64,000 nucleotides of DNA from Armigeres subalbatus (taxonomy: Eukaryota > Arthropoda > Insecta > Diptera > Culicidae), in the NCBI RefSeq assembly GCF_024139115.2, contig NC_085141.1, forward strand, positions 365,772,759-365,836,758. Reading direction: 5' to 3'. Shown here one piece after another: positions 35,276-47,040 of this stretch (position 1 is the stretch's first letter; every line of letters starts with the position of its first letter). The notes beneath the pieces are model-generated. The model worked only from the letters and a program-made list of their open reading frames with translations. It made no database searches and had not been told where the DNA came from. Both the position numbers and the translations under genes were made by a program.

Positions 35276-36390
35276 TCTCAGTCTTTTAGTCTTTCGATAT
35301 TTCAGTTTTCAGCCCTGCAGTTCTCAAGTCCTTCAGACTCTCAGTTTCTCAGTCTCTCAGTCTTTCAATCTTTAAGAATTTCAGTCCCTCAATCTTTCAG
35401 ATTTTCAGTCTTCCAATCTTTCAGATTTTAAATCGTCCCATCTATTGGGCCAATCTGGGAAACGAGGGCTAGATTATATTATTGTATGTACGAACTTTCT
35501 TCTGGAAGGAGATTCTCTATTCATCCGTGGATTCGCATAAGCGTCTTTGCTTATGGAACCACCCCACCCATTTTGGCCCTTCATACAGGAGTTTGATGAA
35601 ATACATACAATAGTACAATCATGATCAAATCGTTCGTCAGATATGGCCAGTGCTATCGGCAGGTGCCTTGCTACAATAGATGGTAGTATCATCATCATCA
35701 TCATCATCATCATCCAATCTTTCAGATTTTAAGTCGTTTAGTTTTCCTTGAGTTTTTCAGTACTTTTTTTATTTATTTTTTTAATCTTTCAGTCTTTTTA
35801 TCTTTCAGTTTCTTTCCGCTTCCAATCTAACAGTCATTCAATCTTTCATACTTTTAGTCATATAGTTAATAGTCTTTTAGTCTTTCAGTCTTAAGTGTTT
35901 CAGTTTTTCAGTCTTTCGGATTTTCAGACTTCCATCCAATCACTCACTCTCTCATTCTTCCAGTCTCTCAATCATTCAGTCTTTCCGTCGTTCAGTCGTT
36001 CAGCCTTTCTGTCTTTTAGTCTTCCAGTCTGTCATTGTTTATGCTGAGTCAAATTTTCCAGTCTTCCAATCTAGTCCTTCAGCCGTTCAGTCTTTCAGTC
36101 TTACAGTTTTTGAGTCTCTCCTTTTTTATTCTTTTCAAAAACTCTTTCAGTGTCAGTCAAATTTTCAACCTTTCTGCAGTCCAGCAATATTTTAATCTTC
36201 TAGTTTCTCATAGTCTTCAAGTTTTTCAGTTTTCTTCTTCTTGTGTTCTTTTGAAAAAAATATTCAATCTTCCAATCTCTCAGTTTTTACGTCTTTCAAT
36301 TTAAAATTTTTCAGTTTTCCAATCCTTCAGTCTTTATATCTATCAAAGTTTCATTCTTTCAATCTTCCAAACCTTCAGTTTTAGCTCAAA
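35276..36390. repeat. TTCAGTCTT-type array, left arm of inverted duplication
   Basis: Degenerate TTCAGTCTTTCAGTCTCTCAG repeats on the plus strand. The inner part, about 36060-36385, is matched in reverse complement by 37030-37340, including the non-repeat interruption 'cttttgaaaaaaatattcaatcttcc' and the order of variant units. It is therefore a true inverted copy, not just similar simple repeat. Confidence 0.8.
35413..35737 (+). mobile_element. unknown insertion with (CAT)n tail inside the array
   Basis: Non-array sequence 35437-35713 interrupts the TTCAG array and ends in a (CAT)n microsatellite (35692-35713). The 24 bp before it (35413-35436) and the 24 bp after it (35714-35737) are the same apart from one base (AAATCGT versus AAGTCGT), as expected of a retroposon target duplication. 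In a repetitive context this could be coincidence. Family unknown. Confidence 0.45.
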
Positions 36391-37019
36391 TTCGTTGGAA
36401 TTTTCTTATCAGTAACATAGTTAGTGATTCACCATGGAAAGCGATGTGACCTATTCAACTTCTCTACAACTGTACTAGCATTTCCTTATCTTATTCAATT
36501 GTTCATCATTCACGAGAATAACGCTCAAAGTGATCGATTGCCCATTTGAATTTTGAATTAAGCATCGGCGTCATCATTTCTTTGACGTAAGGAAAGTAGA
36601 AAAAAAGCAGGATTGAAATTGAAAATAAGGATATATTCACGGCTGTTAAGCCACATTGATAGTAATAGGAAAGCTAGTGTCAATCAGCAACCCTTATTTT
36701 TATCTCAATTTGAGGTTAAATAAAAATGCACAGCCAAACATATTTTGTTAATTTACGTACTTCCTTTTGTGTGGGCTATGAGTATGTTTTCATTAAGTTT
36801 TCAACTATTATTCACTCTAATGGATTCCATTATTGCAATTGAAATGCATTGTACAAAAAGAATGAGCAAGATTTATTACCGTTTACATAAAATTAAAAGG
36901 GTGTGTAAAAAAAACCTTACTGCAGCAACAGAAAGTTTTTCTATCGCTGAATATATAGCAAGGACCAAAACTAAACAGTTACACTTGTTGTTATTCAAAT
37001 TACTCATTGAATGGCTGAA
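36391..37019. other. spacer between inverted arms
   Basis: About 630 bp of single-copy AT-rich DNA; a 93-codon ORF (36745-37026) has no recognisable feature. Confidence 0.4.
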
Positions 37020-37345
37020 AAACTGAAAGACTGCAAGACTGGGAGGGCTGGAAGGCTGAAGGATTGGAAGACTGAAAGAATGAAAGACTGAAAGGATGAA
37101 AGACTGAAACTCTGATAGATTGATAGACTGAAGGATTAGAATACTGAAAGATTTTAAAGACTGAAAGACTTAAACACTGAGAGATAGGAAGATTGATTTT
37201 TTCAAAAGAACTTAGAAAGAAAACACTGAGACTGGGAGAAAGTAGAAGATTGAAATATTGCAAGATTGCAGGCTGAAAGAAGTTTCGAAAATAATAAAAA
37301 AGGAAAGACTGAACACTGTAGGACTGACTAAACAGATGAAGTACT
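37020..37345. repeat. right arm of the TTCAGTCTT inverted duplication
   Basis: GAAAGACTGAAAGACTG-type units, collinear in reverse complement with 36385-36060. For example, GATAGACTGAAGGATTAGAA and GAGATAGGAAGATTGA followed by TTTTTTCAAAAGAAC have counterparts in the left arm. It ends against the satellite below. Confidence 0.8.
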
Positions 37346-39482
37346 GAAAAACTGGAAATTCGAAAAAAAAAATTCCTCTGGAAATTCGGATGAACTTCCT
37401 CTGGAAATTTCCATGAATTTCCTCTGAAGATTTGAATTATTCCTTTGCAAATTCGAAATAAATTCCCCAAGATATTCGGATGAATTTCCTCTGGAAATTC
37501 GAATGAATTTCCTCTGGAAATTCGGATGAATTTTCACTGGAAATTCGGATGAATTTTCACTGGAAATTCGGATGAATTTCCTCTGGAAATTCGGATGAAT
37601 TTCCTCTGGAAATTCGGATGAATTTCCTCTGGAAATTCGGATGAATTTCCTCTGGAAATTCGGATGAATTTCCTCTGGAAATTCGGATGAATTTCCTCTG
37701 GAAATTCGGATGAATTTCATCTGGAAATTCGGATGAATTTCCTCTGGAAATTCGGATGAATTTCCTCTGGAAATTCGGATGAATTTCCTCTGGAAATTCG
37801 GATGAATTTCCTCTGGAAATGAATTTCGGATGAATTTCCTCTGGAAATAAATCGGATGAATTTCCGCTGGAAATGAATCGAATGAATTTCCCCTGGAAAG
37901 GAATCGGATCAATTTCCTCCGGAAATCGGATGAATTTCCTCTGGAAATGAATCGGATGAATTTCCTCTGGAAATGAATCGGATGAATTTCCTCTGGAAAT
38001 GAATCGGATGAATTTCCTCTGGAAATGAATCGGATGAATTTCCTCTGGAAATGAATCGGATGAATTTCCTCTGGAAATCGGATGAATTTCCTCTGGAAAT
38101 CGGATGAATTTCCTCTGGAAATCGGATGAATTTCCTCTGGAAATCGGATGAATTTCCTCTGGAAATCGGATGAATTTCCTCTGGAAATCGGATGAATTTC
38201 CTCTGGAAATCGGATGAATTTCCTCTGGAAATCGGATGAATTTCCTCTGGAAATCGGATGAATTTCCTCTGGAAATCGGATGAATTTCCTCTGGAAGTCG
38301 GATGAATTTCCTCTGGAAATCGGATGAATTTCCTCTGGAAATCGGATGAATTTCCTCTGGAAGTCGGATGAATTTCCTCTGGAAGTCGGATGAATTTCCT
38401 CTGGAAATCGGATGAATTTCCTCTGGAAATCGGATGAATTTCCTCTGGAAATCGGATGAATTTCCTCTGGAAATTCGGATGAATTTCCTCTGGAAATCGG
38501 ATGAATTTCCTCTGGAAATCGGATGAATTTCCTCTGGAAATCGGATGAATTTCCTCTGGAAATCGGATGAATTTCCTCTGGAAATCGGATGAATTTCCTC
38601 TGGAAATCGGATGAATTTCCTCTGGAAATCGGATGAATTTCCTCTGGAAATCGGATGAATTTCCTCTGGAAATCGGATGAATTTCCTCTGGAAGTCGGAT
38701 GAATTTCCTCTGGAAATCGGATGAATTTCCTCTGGAAGTCGGATGAATTTCCTCTGGAAATCGGATGAATTTCCTCTGGAAATCGGATGAATTTCCTCTG
38801 GAAATCGGATGAATTTCCTCTGGAAATCGGATGAATTTCCTCTGTAAATTCGGATGAATTTTCTCTGGAAATTCGGATGAATTTCCTCTGGAAATTCGGA
38901 TGAATTTCCTCTGGAAATTCGGATGAATTTTCTCTGGAAATTCGGATGAATTTCCTCTGGAAATTCGGATGAATTTCCTCTGGAAATTTGGATGAATTTC
39001 CTCTGGAAATTCGGATGAATTTTCTCTGGCAATTCGGATGAATTTTCTCTGGCAATTCGGATGAATTTCCTTCGGAAATTCGGATGAATTTCCTCTGGAA
39101 ATTCGGATGAATTTCCTCTGGAAATTCGGATGAATTTCCTCTGGAAATTCGGATGAATTTCCTCTGGAAATTCGGATGAATTTCCTCTGGAAAGTCGGAT
39201 GAATTTCCTCTGGAAATTCGGATGAATTTCCTCTGGAAATTCGGATGAATTTCCTCTGGAAATTCGGATGAATTTCCTCTGGAAATTCGGATGAATTTCC
39301 TCTGGCAATTCGGATGAATTTCCTCTGGCAATTCGGATGAATTTCCTCTGGCAATTCGGATGAATTTCCTCTGGAAATTCGGATGAATTTCCTCTGGAAA
39401 TTCGGATGAATTTCCTCTGGAAATTCGGATGAATTATCTCTGGACATTCCGATGAATTTCCTCTGGAAATTCGGATGAATAT
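37346..39482. repeat. 2.1-kb satellite of 22/23/26-bp hairpin monomers
   Basis: The basic 23-mer is ATGAATTTCCTCTGGAAATTCGG. Domains are ordered: 23-mers at about 37370-37820, 26-mers (AAATGAATCGG ending) at about 37830-38085, 22-mers (AAATCGG ending) at about 38086-38845, and 23-mers again to 39482. Each 23-mer contains GAATTTCC-tct-GGAAATTC, a perfect 8-bp stem with a 3-nt loop. Minus-strand ORFs of 512, 645 and 667 codons in all three frames are products of a stop-free monomer, not genes. Confidence 0.95.
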
Positions 39483-40857
39483 AATCGACTTCAACCGGTT
39501 AAACCTTAATCGTACCGGTTTGCTTGCTTACTGATAGAATATTATAAAACAATCGTCCACAATCCTTATTTCTGAGTATTATTATTTATATGGGTATTTA
39601 CGCATATGATTGATAGTAGCAACTGTGAATAACATAGGAATTAGACAAACTACAGCGATTAACTATATTAAATCTCCTTTCCCGATACGAGCAGCCATGG
39701 TAATAATATTCCGAACAAATCAAATTTCCCACTAACCACAAAATTTACGAGCTTCAATCAGTGCTATTGAGTGGCACGAAACATATCTTCCCGTTCACGA
39801 ACCCGATGGAACTCGAGCCAGCAGACTGCTGAACAACTAATTCAAAAGCTGCTTTTCCCCTCGAACGGCAAAACCACAAGCTCGGCACAAATTTGTTCAA
39901 TTTTTCAACTGAAACAACCCAATTGCAGCTGAACAGAAACAGAACCACCCGGTGTGGTGGTGGCAGCAACACTGCATTAGTCCGTGCTTCCGTTTGGGTC
40001 ACGTTCGACGACGACGATTGCAGGGACTACGACAACGACTTCAGCCAGCCAACCAAACGACCCCAGGTTCTGTTGGAAGCGAAATTTTCGTCATATGGCC
40101 AAACGTGATTGCAATGTACAATCTGGCGCGAACGAATGCAGTTTTCCTCCTGCATACACATCAATGTTCCTAAATATCTACACACGTATATGCGAATGGG
40201 ATATCCGATTCCACCGAGGAGGCGATGGTTGTAGGGCAACTTTTGAGACGTATCGATTCCGGAAGTGGTTCTTCTTCTGTCCCAAGTTGCAGTGGCCCGG
40301 CTTGTTAAAAATGTCAAATTCTTCTGCTGCTGCTGCTGGTCCCATTGCTGCGGAAGTGTGCTCGTGTACCTACAGAATTTTGAAGCGGTCCCCCCGCAGC
40401 AACGGCTGCTAGGACGCTAAGGGATGCCAGGACTTTTTTTATTTTCCAACTTTTGCACAAAGCGAGATAAAATGTGTTCGATAAATCAGAGAAATTTCCC
40501 ATGGCAGTTCGTTAGAACATGGAATTGACGAATTTCGTGCAACTTACACTAATTGTGCCGATTTTTCCTCGGAAATGATTTCAGAAGAACTTCCCTCAGA
40601 AATTTAATCCTGTAGAATTTTGAATTGAAACTCCGAAAAAAATTACCGTGATAATTTAAGAAAGTATACTATGAACATTTGGAAGAATTTCCGGTGGAGA
40701 ACGGGAAGTTTTCTCAATTTTCACGATGGATTCCCTGATGTTTTGCGTGAAATTTCCAAAATGTTCACGAGAAGTTCGACTGCTTATGCCAAACTTTTTG
40801 CGAGGCTTCAGCGTTTCAGGCTGGATATTTTTAGCCTAACCTAACCTTTCTAAACTT
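39483..40857. other. unique DNA, no supported gene
   Basis: A 142-codon open frame (39984-40412) with runs of Thr and Ala lacks a recognisable domain. Short TTCCTC-GGAAAT words at 40560-40620 may be decayed satellite. Confidence 0.35.
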
Positions 40858-41411
40858 TCAAGATAACGGCTGGGAGTATGTGTGGTACTTTGACGAGGAA
40901 GGACGACGGAAATAACACTTCTTTCCTTTGATCTCGACGATAAACACTTCTTCGCGTCGTAATACTTTGTAGGGCTCTTCATATGGTGGTGTTAATGGTG
41001 GTTGAATTATATTAACTCTGATAGAAGCTTGCTTATAATCAGGATTTTCATGTAACTGAAAGCGGAAAATCCTAATTATCTGACGTGTGAGCAGATGGCG
41101 ACCATTATTTGATGTAATGTACGAATGGTGTTTCAAGTGATTACTAATGAGAGTCAGCCGAAATTTCGCCATGATCGACTTGATGTTCCATCGGCCATAA
41201 CCAAGACGGGTGTTAGGAAACCTTGGCGAAGAATAATTCCCCAGTAAATGAAGCCTCGTTCCATACATGTAGCTTCCGTTAATGAAGCTTGCCGCTCTTC
41301 TCGTAGAGATGATCTCAATCCAAGGAGAACAATCGGCAATGATTCTGTCCACTTGTTATTGTAGTGGCACATGAATGCGGCTTTGAACTGTCGATCCTTC
41401 TCTCGATTCAT
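40858..41411 (-). pseudogene. gypsy-type LTR retrotransposon integrase fragment
   Basis: Two overlapping minus-strand frames (41411-41154 and 41352-40858) encode the end of an integrase core (YNNKWTESLPIVLLGLRS) and a C-terminal segment (PYEEPYKVLRREEVF, then an EIKGKKC turn). This is the arrangement in Ty3/gypsy Pol C-termini. It is frameshifted at least once. The catalytic D,D,E region upstream and all other pol, gag and LTR parts are absent nearby. An old, inactive fragment. Confidence 0.7.
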
Positions 41412-41714
41412 CCGTTCACTTAAGCTGTTGCTTCATTCTCGATGGAAATTAACCTCTGGCCAGCGAGAGAACTTCTCTATTAATGTTAAACAAATCCGTC
41501 GGCTGGATCAATGTGGATCCATATGCCCATGAGCAAATCTTTCGTTTTAGTTGGTGATTTAATGTGTTTATTTATATACTTTCGCTCAATGACACGGGTA
41601 TGGTCTGATTGCTGCTGTGAAGACATTACAGTCAGTACAGAGATTTTTATTTTCATTGGGAAAAGTCACGCGATATTTACATTTAGGTCTTTCATACTCT
41701 CATAGAAAACATAA
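41412..41714. other. spacer
   Basis: Nothing supported. Confidence 0.4.
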
Positions 41715-42778
41715 ACAATAGATAAGCATATGCGGTATTTTGAAAAATTTCTTTTCAGGTGGTCCGAAACGAAATTCCGAGGAATATGAGCATGGCGATA
41801 TTTGATTTATTGATTTCGTTTCGTTTCGTAAAGTTACAAAAAATCGCTAGAAAAAACTAGCTTTAAACGAAACCTAACGGAATACCGCGGAATTTCGAAA
41901 CAAATTTAGACTTAAACTGTCTCGTACGGTAGAGTATTATCAAAAATTTTGGCTGCGCCGCTAAACAAAATCATAAAGCTGTTTTCAAAGCTTAATGTTA
42001 TACAAATGTTTCTGTTAACGCCTGCTAATTAATCCCATTCTGAATCGACAAATATGTATTTAGTTTTCTTCTTTAAAACGTCTTCAGTATTTCATTAGAA
42101 ATGTCCACCAGAAAACGAAAAATATCTTTAACTATTCCATCTCATTTTTTTCCTAAAGTGGTCCGACCTAATATTTGAGATGTCAGGCTCAGACTGTAAA
42201 TATGAATCAGATCAGTACAACTTTGTCAAAGAGGTCATGGCGCGGATTCCTGAGGCCCTTGTAAAGTATTTTTTTTTATTAAAGGCCAACTTCTTCACCC
42301 GTCCCGTTTTTTAGACCTTTTTATCGTAATCTATAAAAACCTCAATTGTCCCGTTTCTTCATTGATTTTTCCAAAGAGCTCTAAAACATTATTCAAACAA
42401 ATTCAATATTTCAGACAGGAATCTAAAGACAGATAGGTAAGTTAATGACAACAGGTGACAAAAAGAGATTTTTTAAAAAAGTTTCATTTCAATGTTTTTC
42501 TTCTGCTAATTCAGAAGGCATTAAAATTTGGCAAATTCATCAGCGGGACAAACATTCTAATTTCCAGATTAGGTTCATTTTCATTTTTTTTCTTTCGAAG
42601 TAGGCAATTCTTCTTTTTTAAATCTGTTTTACCATATATTTTCCAGTCGTTTGATTCGAGACATGAATCAAGGTTTTGAAACCTATCTGAATAATTCTGA
42701 ATATATCGAAATCATCCACTATGAAAAAAACGACGATTATTATTGTCTAATTAAAAATAATTATTAAAAATAATTATA

Positions 42779-43028
42779 AATTATTGATATATTTTGGCTT
42801 TTTCAGTCTGTTAAACAGTGTCCCATTTAATGTTAAAAAAATGTCAATGACAATCAAATTATGTGTTCAAATACCAGAAGCTCTTATCCTAGCATATATG
42901 TTTATAGTTGCTAAGTGTATGAAGAACGGCAGACAGCTTTTCCCCGAATAAACGGGGCGAAACGTCGGGCAATGCGAATATAAACCCGTTTGAATATATT
43001 AGACTGAAAAAGCCAAAATATATCAATA
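42779..43028. mobile_element. inverted-repeat insert with Penelope-like motif
   Basis: TATTGATATATTTTGGCTTT and adjoining TTTCAGTCT (from 42783) return in reverse complement ending about 43028. Between them, CCCCG-aataaa-CGGGGCGAAACGTCGGG (42941-42970) is a stem followed by the GAAACGTCGG signature often seen at Penelope-like element termini. No Penelope coding sequence is present. Confidence 0.4.
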
Positions 43029-44183
43029 AACACCCCAGTCGGACTGTAATCAATTATGAATTATAAATCAACTGAACAAAATCGAACCTAAGGTAGTTTC
43101 AACGAGGGAAAATTTGATTGGATTTCAGTTCTCACGTACTTTACAGATCAGGCTAGTTTACAAATCAGGAGCTTGTCTGCAAATTTCACCAGGATTTATT
43201 TTACTTTCCACGACGAAATTGCGCCTTTTTGGAAGCACATGAGAACAAAATAAACGGAAAAGATTTGTGTAAGGTGTAAGGTGTAAGGCAACATGTAGTA
43301 TCATTTGAATCAATTTCGATCAAAAAGGACTGTTAATTGATTGGATTTGGCATTTATTCGTATGCGCCAACCATATTGATGGAAATAATTAAAATTATAT
43401 TTTGTTCATATTCTTTGCTTGTTTAGATTCTTGTTATTCTTATCCGCAGATTTTTCCTGACTTATATTCATGAAAAAGGGTTTTAGCATGAGAAATTAAT
43501 AATTCCACTCTGTTCGCATTTGTCTTTTAATTTTTTTTTTCTTATCTCTCCAATACCCAGACAGGGTACTCTGACTATTTTTTTATATTTTCAATTGACG
43601 ATTCCCGTCAAAAATTGCTTTCGTTTTAATGTCTCAATCGATTCTTTGGCTTTTTAATTCTGATTAAAAAATAAGCCTAATTTTCCCAAAGAAGTCATAT
43701 TTTTAAGCCTTTAACTATTTAAAAAAATTAAATTACATGCTAAAAAAGTGCTGCAGGTGCGAACCGCCTTGAAAAATACACTCGATTTTTGTTCAAAATC
43801 GAGCAAATGTTAGGCTAATCTTTAAAAACAGCACTTTTTTATTTCTGTTTTAAATTTAAAAAATACTTAAAGGCGTCAAAAATATAGGTTCATTGGGGAA
43901 GTTGACCTCAAATAAAATAAAGAACCGATTGAGCGAATAAAAAAAAATGACGGGAAAATTCAACTGTTCAGAATTGGAAAAGTTTTTGATATTGGTCAGT
44001 GATAAAATCCTTAATGTATGTGTTGATGTCGAGTACCTACATAAAATAAAATTTCAAAATTCCATATTTGTTTTAAAATATTTAAAAATACGTAATTTTT
44101 TGTTTCTTCGTGTTTTTGTTCTCGCCCCTTTGAACAGTGAAATATTTGTAGTTCAGCATTTTTCCACAACTAACCTAATACAA

Positions 44184-45232
44184 TAGAAAGGGAATCTATA
44201 CCATTTCGTCGAAAGACATTTCGTCGAATGGCATTTGGTCGAATGACATTTGGTCGAAAGGACATTACGTCGAATGGACGTTTGGTCGAAGGGACATTCA
44301 GTCGAAAATGATATTTTAATCCACTAGAGATGCAGGACATTTTGGTCGACAGGACACTACGTCGAATGGACATTTGGACGAATGGACATTTAGTCGAAAT
44401 CAGATTTTAGAATTAAGAATCTTCGTACATTTGGTCGAATAACGTTTGTTCCAAACAGATTTTCGAGTTAAAATCTTGGTACATTTAGTCTAATGACATT
44501 CCGTCGAATGGCTATTAAAAAAAAGAACTTTAGTCAATAACAGTTAAAAAATGAATGATTTATTGTGGTTTTTATAAAAGTCACGTAATTATTGCTCCAA
44601 TATTGTCCAAAGATTGATGGGTTCATAAAAATAATAAATAATACGAAAACGGTGAATATTCCGAGAATATTCCCGACTGGAAATCGACTTTGGCGAACCC
44701 CTCTAACCGACTACGATAAATCTATCCCACCTGGTCAAAAAAATTCAGTCGAATGATGTTTCGTCGTTAGACATGATGTCGAATAGATTAGGTCATATGA
44801 CTATTTGGTCGGAATTAAATTATTAATATTTTGCTATTTCTGTAGGTTTTAAATTTTTCTATAATCCACCAGGGTCTCCTGAAGTTTCTGTTAGCTCAGG
44901 TGAGAAATCCTCATTGGCATCCGTATTCGTTTCTTCCGCTGCTGATTGAACTTCCTCACATCCACTAAATTCCTCTAATCAGTTTATCAATGTATCTTGT
45001 GGATTATTTATTCAAATTTAACCAAAAAACTATTGACGAATTATCTATATAACTAATTATCTTTTACCGGCTAAACACTCGACTAAATCTCCTTTCGACT
45101 AAATGTCCATTCGACTAAATGTCCATTCGACTAAATGTCCCTTCGACCAAATGTATTTTCGACTAAATGTCATTCGACTAAACGTCATTCGACGAAATGT
45201 CATTCGACGAACTGTCCCAAAGCCTAGAAAGG
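44184..45232. mobile_element. MITE with GTCGAATG subterminal repeats and 8-bp TSD
   Basis: The element spans 44192-45224. The left end carries tandem GTCGAATGACATTTG/GTCGAAAGGACATT units (44208-44520). The right end carries their complements, CGACTAAATGTCCATT (45078-45208). The 8-bp sequence TAGAAAGG occurs directly outside both ends (44184-44191 and 45225-45232). The interior is AT-rich and non-coding. The outermost terminal bases match poorly between ends, so the inverted repeat is subterminal rather than strictly terminal. Confidence 0.7.
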
Positions 45233-46316
45233 TATGGTGGTTCGTCGAGTTGGTTGTCCATAAGTCTCCGGTCTCCGAGCATCCTTGAAAAAGGTTGAAT
45301 TTTGATGGAAATTATAATCTTTTTTTACATGCTTTTACAAAGGAAAAAATATTTTTTCATACCTGGCAAACTGCAGTCGTACAAACTTTGCGATCGCATT
45401 TCTGAAACACAATCTGAAAGACATATTTTTGTGCATTTTGGAAAGGCCTCTGCACCTTCGTCTAGTGAGCAAATGTATGTTAATAACATTTCTCTATCTG
45501 CATATAATTTCTTCGTATATTCTGGTTTTGATTTAGCTCAATGCCATAAAACCACGCCGATAAATGAATATGAAGTATGCTTCAGCATAATCACATTGGT
45601 CTTAAATAAAATAAGGTTTTAAATAGAATTTGAATTAGAATACAAAATGAATCCCATAATTCCTAATTTTTTATATACATACTTACTGATATAAAAGTGA
45701 ACTGATATAAAATTGATCAAATTCGGGAGAACCCACTCCACGATGAATTCCTTTGAAAGTGGCACATATGCTGGGGTATTGCCTTATCGTCAATGGTAAA
45801 CGGGAAAACGGTGATTTATCACAGACTTCTTCTTCTGTGACTATAATTCTATTGGTCGAAAAGCAGTTATTTGACCTTTAGAAAATGAATTCAGAATTGC
45901 GTACATAATGTACATAATGTAATAAAAATTCCGCTGAAAAAAATCAATATTTCGTTTCGTTTCGAAAAATTTCGAATTAAATGGACGTTGATTTCGTATC
46001 GCTTCGAAGTCTCGAAAGTAAATAAATATTTCGTTTCGTCTCTTTTCGAATCAACACAAACATTTTAAATTTCGTTTCGTTTCGTTTCGTTAGGAAAAAA
46101 TGTCTTATCGCATACCCTTAACAATAGAAGAAATTGCGTTTTGCGTCAGTTTTTTCGACTAACATGGAACATGTTGCCCAATGTTTCATCGTACAAACTG
46201 AATCGGAAGTATTTTTTTTATCAAATATACGAAAATATTCAATCCCCGGTTCATGAAAATGATAAGTTAATAAATTTTGAAACAGTTCTCCAGCCGTACA
46301 AGAATCATGTCGTTCA

Positions 46317-46926
46317 TTAAGGTGATTATACAATTAATCCCGTGGTGAATTTTAAATTCACCAAACGTTTTTCTACTCCCGTTTTCAAAAGCCCAAATCT
46401 AACGAAATAGCTTACGTACCGCTGAAATTAAAGTCAGTAGTAAGCAAATGGTCTACCATTGTTTCACTTTAAATGCTCGTTATGAAGCGTACACACCAGT
46501 CAAGCAGTTTGACGTACATTGACTCCGCCCCCAATAAAACGCTTTTGTTGCTGCTATGTTTGAACGCGTGTGAAGTTGTTCGAACAACCATTTGACAGTT
46601 GGGGGCTTGGTTGGAAAAAATTTAAACGGTTTGATTTTGGTTTGAGTTGTCGGTGGCGGAGTGAGCATTGTGAAAGTAACGTACACACGGTCAAGCAGTT
46701 TGACTAACATTGACTCCACCTTTCGTATATTCAAACATCCATCAAGTTTTACCAATAGCGACACGAACAATCATTTTTTTTTTCGACCAACAAAATCACA
46801 CACGAACGATTGAAGCGCCAACCATCAACAAAATATATGGGGGTACGTGTACGTTCCAAAATTACTTTAAAATCCACGTGGTTTCCAAGATGGCCGATTT
46901 GCGGCTTTGTTGCATAATCACCTTAA
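46317..46926. mobile_element. TTAA-flanked MITE (piggyBac type)
   Basis: TTAA at 46317-46320 and 46923-46926 flanks 602 bp whose ends are GGTGATTATACAA and TTGCATAATCACC, an inverted repeat with one mismatch. Exact TTAA duplication plus a short GG-beginning terminal repeat is the piggyBac pattern. Inside, GTACACAC-(ca)GTCAAGCAGTTTGAC followed by 'cattgactcc' appears twice (46488 and 46682). No transposase. Confidence 0.8.
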
Positions 46927-46930
46927 GACA

Positions 46931-46935
46931 CTGTT

Positions 46936-46966
<31 letters not shown>

Positions 46967-47040
46967 TTGGCATTACATCCCAACACTGGGACAGAGCCGC
47001 CTCGCAGCTTAGTGTTCATTAAGCACTTCCACAGTTATCC
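46931..47040 (-). mobile_element. 5'-truncated SINE (SINE200-like) 3' end
   Basis: (CTT)n (46937-46966) followed by TATTGGCATTACATCCCAAC and 'actgggacagagccgcctcgcagcttagtgttcattaagcacttcca' is the minus-strand 3' part of the SINE present in full at 61886-62169. It lies just outside the TTAA MITE. Confidence 0.8.

Larger units (their letters stand above)
41715..46128. mobile_element. hAT-like non-autonomous element, copy A, with internal insertions
   Basis: The element spans 41723-46120, starting TAAGCATATGCGGTATTT and ending GTCTTATCGCATACCCTTA. The reverse complement of the end is TAAGGGTATGCGATAA, so the termini are imperfect inverted repeats. An exact 8-bp duplication, ACAATAGA, flanks it (41715-41722 and 46121-46128). 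Its left about 520 bp and right about 260 bp align with copy B at 60.8-62.2 kb; most of the middle does not and contains other elements. Both ends are rich in TTTCGTTTCG/CGAAACGAAA words. The 8-bp TSD points to the hAT group; no transposase frame is visible. Confidence 0.8.

Noticed and set aside
37346..39482. CRISPR array
   Set aside because: Units are 22-26 bp back to back with no unique spacers, in a eukaryotic context.
37328..39494. Minus-strand ORFs of 512-667 aa
   Set aside because: Products of the 22/23/26-bp satellite; three frames open in parallel, no domain.
39984..40412. 142-aa plus-strand ORF rich in Thr and Ala
   Set aside because: No domain, simple-repeat bias, no splice or promoter support.
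44184..45232. Helitron or CRISPR-like array of GTCGAATG units
   Set aside because: Units face each other at two ends with an 8-bp duplication outside, which fits a cut-and-paste MITE better.
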